Source: Vampirovibrio chlorellavorus
GTDB taxonomy: Bacteria > Cyanobacteriota > Vampirovibrionia > Vampirovibrionales > Vampirovibrionaceae
Direction of reading: 5' to 3'
DNA: 64,000 nt
Assembly: GCA_001858525.1 (NCBI GenBank)
Contig: LAPX01000004.1
Coordinates: forward strand, 186,001 to 250,000
In this document: piece after piece, positions 61,709-64,000 of the stretch
How positions within the stretch are numbered: the stretch's first letter is position 1
Layout of the letters: each line of letters opens with the position of its first letter
Notes under the pieces: model-generated
What the model was told of the DNA's origin: nothing
The model's database searches: none
What the model saw: only the letters and a program-made list of their open reading frames with translations
Program-made: the position numbers and the translations under genes

Positions 61709-63424
61709 ATGAGCACTTCCATTAAAGCACCCCTCGAAAAACCGCCTCAAAAGACATCCAGCGCACTCGTTCAGGATATTGCCATACTGGTGCTGTTTTG
61801 CGCCGTGGTCTTTTTCTTCAAGCTGGGCAGTTATCCGCTATTTGATCTGGATGAGCCCCGTTACGCGGAAGCGGCCCGGGAAATGCTGGAACGCCACAAC
61901 TGGATTACCCCCTATTTCAACTACGAAGTGCGCTTTGAAAAGCCGGTTTTTTTCTACTGGCTGATTGCGCTGGCCTATCAACTCTTCGGCCTGTCTGAAT
62001 TTTCAGCCCGCTTTTTCAGTGCCGTCACCGCCAGCGCCACCGTGGGCATGATTTACGCCTTTGGCCGCCATTTTATTTCTCGTCAGTTTGGGCTTTATGC
62101 AGCGTTAATTTTGGCCTCCAGCGTTCTGTTCATTGGCATTGCCCGCATGTCCATTACTGATATGACCCTGGCCTGCTTTATGACCGGCACCACCTTGTGC
62201 TTATTTGTGGCCGCCCATCGCAATTTAAAATGGTGGCTGGCAGCGGGAGTCATTGCCGGGTTGGGCATTTTAACCAAAGGCCCGGTAGCCCTGATTATCC
62301 CCGGCGCCATTTTCACGCTCTATACACTAGTCATTGGGCAATTCAAGCGCTGCCTCCTCAACCGGTGGATGCCTCTGGCTATTCTAATCGCCCTCTTCAT
62401 TGCGGCGCCATGGTACTGGGCCATTTACCAAGAGAATGGCCCTATCTTTATTGAATCTCAGTTCATGAACAACGTGACACGTTACTCCGACGTGGTTTCC
62501 GGGCACAAACAACCGCCCTATTTTTATACACTGGTTTTGCTCGCCGGATTTTTACCCTGGACGGCCTACTTGCCCGCCGCCCTCCGCAATCTGTGGCAGT
62601 CATTCCGAACCAATCATCAACAATTAGTTGACCAACAAGCCTTTCACTACCTGATCCCCTTGTACGGTCTGGTGTGGACCTGCTTTGTCTTTGGATTCTT
62701 CAGCCTGGGCAGCACCAAATTGCTGACCTACATTCTGCCCCTGTTCCCCGCATTGGCCCTGATGACAGCCAGCGTTTGGCACCCACTTTCCCAAAGCAGC
62801 ACGCAAAAATCAAACACTAGCTGGCGCTGGATGCTGATTCCAAGCCTGATTTTACCCCTCAGCACTTTGATTGGAGGCTCGGTTTTTATAAGCAATATGG
62901 AAAAACTCCTCCCCCGGGAAGCGGCTGGTATTGAGGCCAATGGCTACAATGTGGCCGCAGTATTGGTACTCCTCGGCGGGTCGGTGGCCACCAGTTGGTT
63001 ACTGAGCCGGAAAAAAGCAAAACAGGCGCTTTTCGTGCAAACTTCCACTATTTTTCTGCTGGTAATGGTTGCCCTACAGGGCATTGTCCCCAATATCAGC
63101 CAGGCTGCCCAAAGTGTTATGATGAACTACCTGCAAAAAACCAATGGCCAACCGCTGATACTCTATGAAATTCAACGGACCAGCCTGACGTTTTACGGAA
63201 AGCGCCGCATTCCCCGCTTCGTGGAAGAACAAGCCCCCGCCCTGCTGGCCGAGCTCCAGCAACACCCACAAAGCTTTATCATTACTAAAAATGAGCACTT
63301 GAACACCCTTCGCCCCTTAATCCCCCACGCCTTAGAATTAACGGTTGTTGAAAATGACCGTGTTTATAGTTTACTTTCTGTACGCAAACGGCAAAATGCC
63401 ACACCACAGGAAACCCGACCATGA
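61709..63424 (+). CDS. ArnT-like membrane glycosyltransferase (PMT/GT83 family)
   Basis: 571 residues with about 12 transmembrane helices. The first periplasmic loop carries YPLFDLDEPRYAEAAREMLE, the Asp-Glu signature of ArnT/PMT enzymes. A long C-terminal domain of about 100 residues follows. Family members transfer sugars from polyprenyl phosphate to lipid A or other acceptors at the outer leaf of the inner membrane. The start is the ATG after GCACC; an earlier in-frame codon at 61688 is less likely. Its stop overlaps the next gene by 4 bases (ATGA), so the two form an operon. Confidence 0.85.
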   Translation: MSTSIKAPLEKPPQKTSSALVQDIAILVLFCAVVFFFKLGSYPLFDLDEPRYAEAAREMLERHNWITPYFNYEVRFEKPVFFYWLIALAYQLFGLSEFSARFFSAVTASATVGMIYAFGRHFISRQFGLYAALILASSVLFIGIARMSITDMTLACFMTGTTLCLFVAAHRNLKWWLAAGVIAGLGILTKGPVALIIPGAIFTLYTLVIGQFKRCLLNRWMPLAILIALFIAAPWYWAIYQENGPIFIESQFMNNVTRYSDVVSGHKQPPYFYTLVLLAGFLPWTAYLPAALRNLWQSFRTNHQQLVDQQAFHYLIPLYGLVWTCFVFGFFSLGSTKLLTYILPLFPALALMTASVWHPLSQSSTQKSNTSWRWMLIPSLILPLSTLIGGSVFISNMEKLLPREAAGIEANGYNVAAVLVLLGGSVATSWLLSRKKAKQALFVQTSTIFLLVMVALQGIVPNISQAAQSVMMNYLQKTNGQPLILYEIQRTSLTFYGKRRIPRFVEEQAPALLAELQQHPQSFIITKNEHLNTLRPLIPHALELTVVENDRVYSLLSVRKRQNATPQETRP

Positions 63425-64000
63425 CCGCAGCGAACACCCTCTCCAGCCTTCCCCACCGACAATTTTCCCACACGGTGGATGTTTCCTTCATTATTCCGGT
63501 TTACAACGAAGTGGACAACGTGGACGCCCTGATTCGAGAGGTGGCCCAGACTGGCTACCGGCTGAATCGCTCCTTTGAAATGGTTCTGGTCGACGATGGT
63601 TCCAAGGATGGCACGGTGCAAGCACTGCGCCATTTAAGCGATGAATTTCCCCAATTGCGAGTGGTTTGCCTGAAACGCAACTTTGGACAAACGGCCGCCA
63701 CCGCTGCGGGTTTTCGTTACGCCCAAGGCAAGTATTTTGTGACGCTGGATGGCGATTTGCAGAACGATCCGGCTCAGGTGCCTGAAATTGTGGACATGCT
63801 GGAAGCAGAGAACCTGGATATCGTTTGTGGCTGGCGCAAACACCGCCAAGACAAGGCCTTGACCCGCAAGTTACCTTCCATGATTGCCAATCGCATTATT
63901 GGGGCTTCCACTGGGGTTAAAATCCACGACTATGGCTGCTCCTTAAAAGTATATCGGGCCGAAGTGGCTAAAGAAGTTCCACTATATGGCGAAATGCACC
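63421..64000 (+). CDS. GT2 polyprenyl-phosphate glycosyltransferase, GtrB/DPM1-like (3' end cut by window)
   Basis: First 193 codons of a gene running off the window. FIIPVYNEVDNVDAL, VLVDDGSKDGT, LKRNFGQTAATAAGFRYAQG and TLDGDLQNDP are the GtrB/ArnC/DPM1 motifs, with Asp-Gly-Asp and LQNDP for donor binding. Family members make polyprenyl-phosphate-sugar, the donor that the upstream ArnT-like enzyme would use. The ATGA overlap with that gene supports a joint pathway. C-terminal membrane helices lie outside the window. Confidence 0.93.
   Translation, partial: MTAANTLSSLPHRQFSHTVDVSFIIPVYNEVDNVDALIREVAQTGYRLNRSFEMVLVDDGSKDGTVQALRHLSDEFPQLRVVCLKRNFGQTAATAAGFRYAQGKYFVTLDGDLQNDPAQVPEIVDMLEAENLDIVCGWRKHRQDKALTRKLPSMIANRIIGASTGVKIHDYGCSLKVYRAEVAKEVPLYGEMH

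Noticed and set aside
1-64000. tRNA, rRNA, CRISPR arrays, transposases, phage genes
   Set aside because: Each gap was read for CCA-ended cloverleaf-like sequence, short regular repeats and mobile-element proteins; none was found.

Overview
The window is 64 kb of chromosomal DNA with near-balanced base composition and almost no non-coding space. Diderm (outer-membrane) markers are present: Lnt, a secretin, ArnT-like and GtrB-like glycosyltransferases, and DAP-type peptidoglycan genes. Two genes point towards Cyanobacteria: a DUF2227 metal-binding protein, and a BioU-like enzyme next to bioD. There are no photosynthesis genes, but there are Tad pilus and flagellar genes. My best inference is a non-photosynthetic relative of Cyanobacteria (Vampirovibrionia/Melainabacteria type). 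That placement is from gene content and remembered family sequences only; no 16S or marker tree could be run. No rRNA, tRNA, CRISPR array, transposase or prophage was seen.

Layout. 0-3.3 kb: a truncated MalK/UgpC-type ABC ATPase with a leaderless-looking promoter, a methyltransferase, an unknown protein and a phosphoesterase. 3.3-10.7 kb: a minus-strand Tad/Cpa pilus operon (cpaB, cpaC, cpaE/tadZ, cpaF/tadA, tadB, tadC) without pilin or prepilin peptidase. 11-14 kb: asnS and an aldehyde dehydrogenase, each with a clear terminator. 14-19 kb: plus-strand genes for DUF2227, a DAACS transporter with an altered signature motif, a TPR protein, a GGDEF cyclase and MenG/UbiE, ending at a 158-bp element with perfect 20-bp inverted ends. 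19-31 kb: a long minus-strand run with comM, mnmG, fliJ, a FliK-like gene, a FlgG-like gene, a GH38 alpha-mannosidase, a cluster of small envelope genes (YtxH/DUF948) and a DppA-type D-aminopeptidase.

31-46 kb: sppA, a Yip1 protein, an HTH-zinc-ribbon protein paired with a very large acidic protein, an ATP-grasp-like orphan, aroQ, prfB with the classical programmed +1 frameshift, a tandem pair of WYL regulators, a uridine-kinase-like enzyme, a protein strikingly like mitochondrial fission process protein 1 (MTFP1/MTP18), pth, tlyA and a 51-residue membrane peptide. 46-64 kb: a second copy of the inverted-end element, the glycine cleavage genes gcvT-gcvH-gcvPA-gcvPB (split P protein), bioU-like and bioD, ruvC, lnt, a TPR protein, a protein with a coding minisatellite, an LD-carboxypeptidase, a YVTN beta-propeller protein, dapF and two membrane glycosyltransferase genes, the last cut by the window edge.

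Most notable: the bacterial MTFP1-like protein (43230-44165), the two-copy palindromic-ended element whose arms co-vary, and the BioU-BioD biotin pair.
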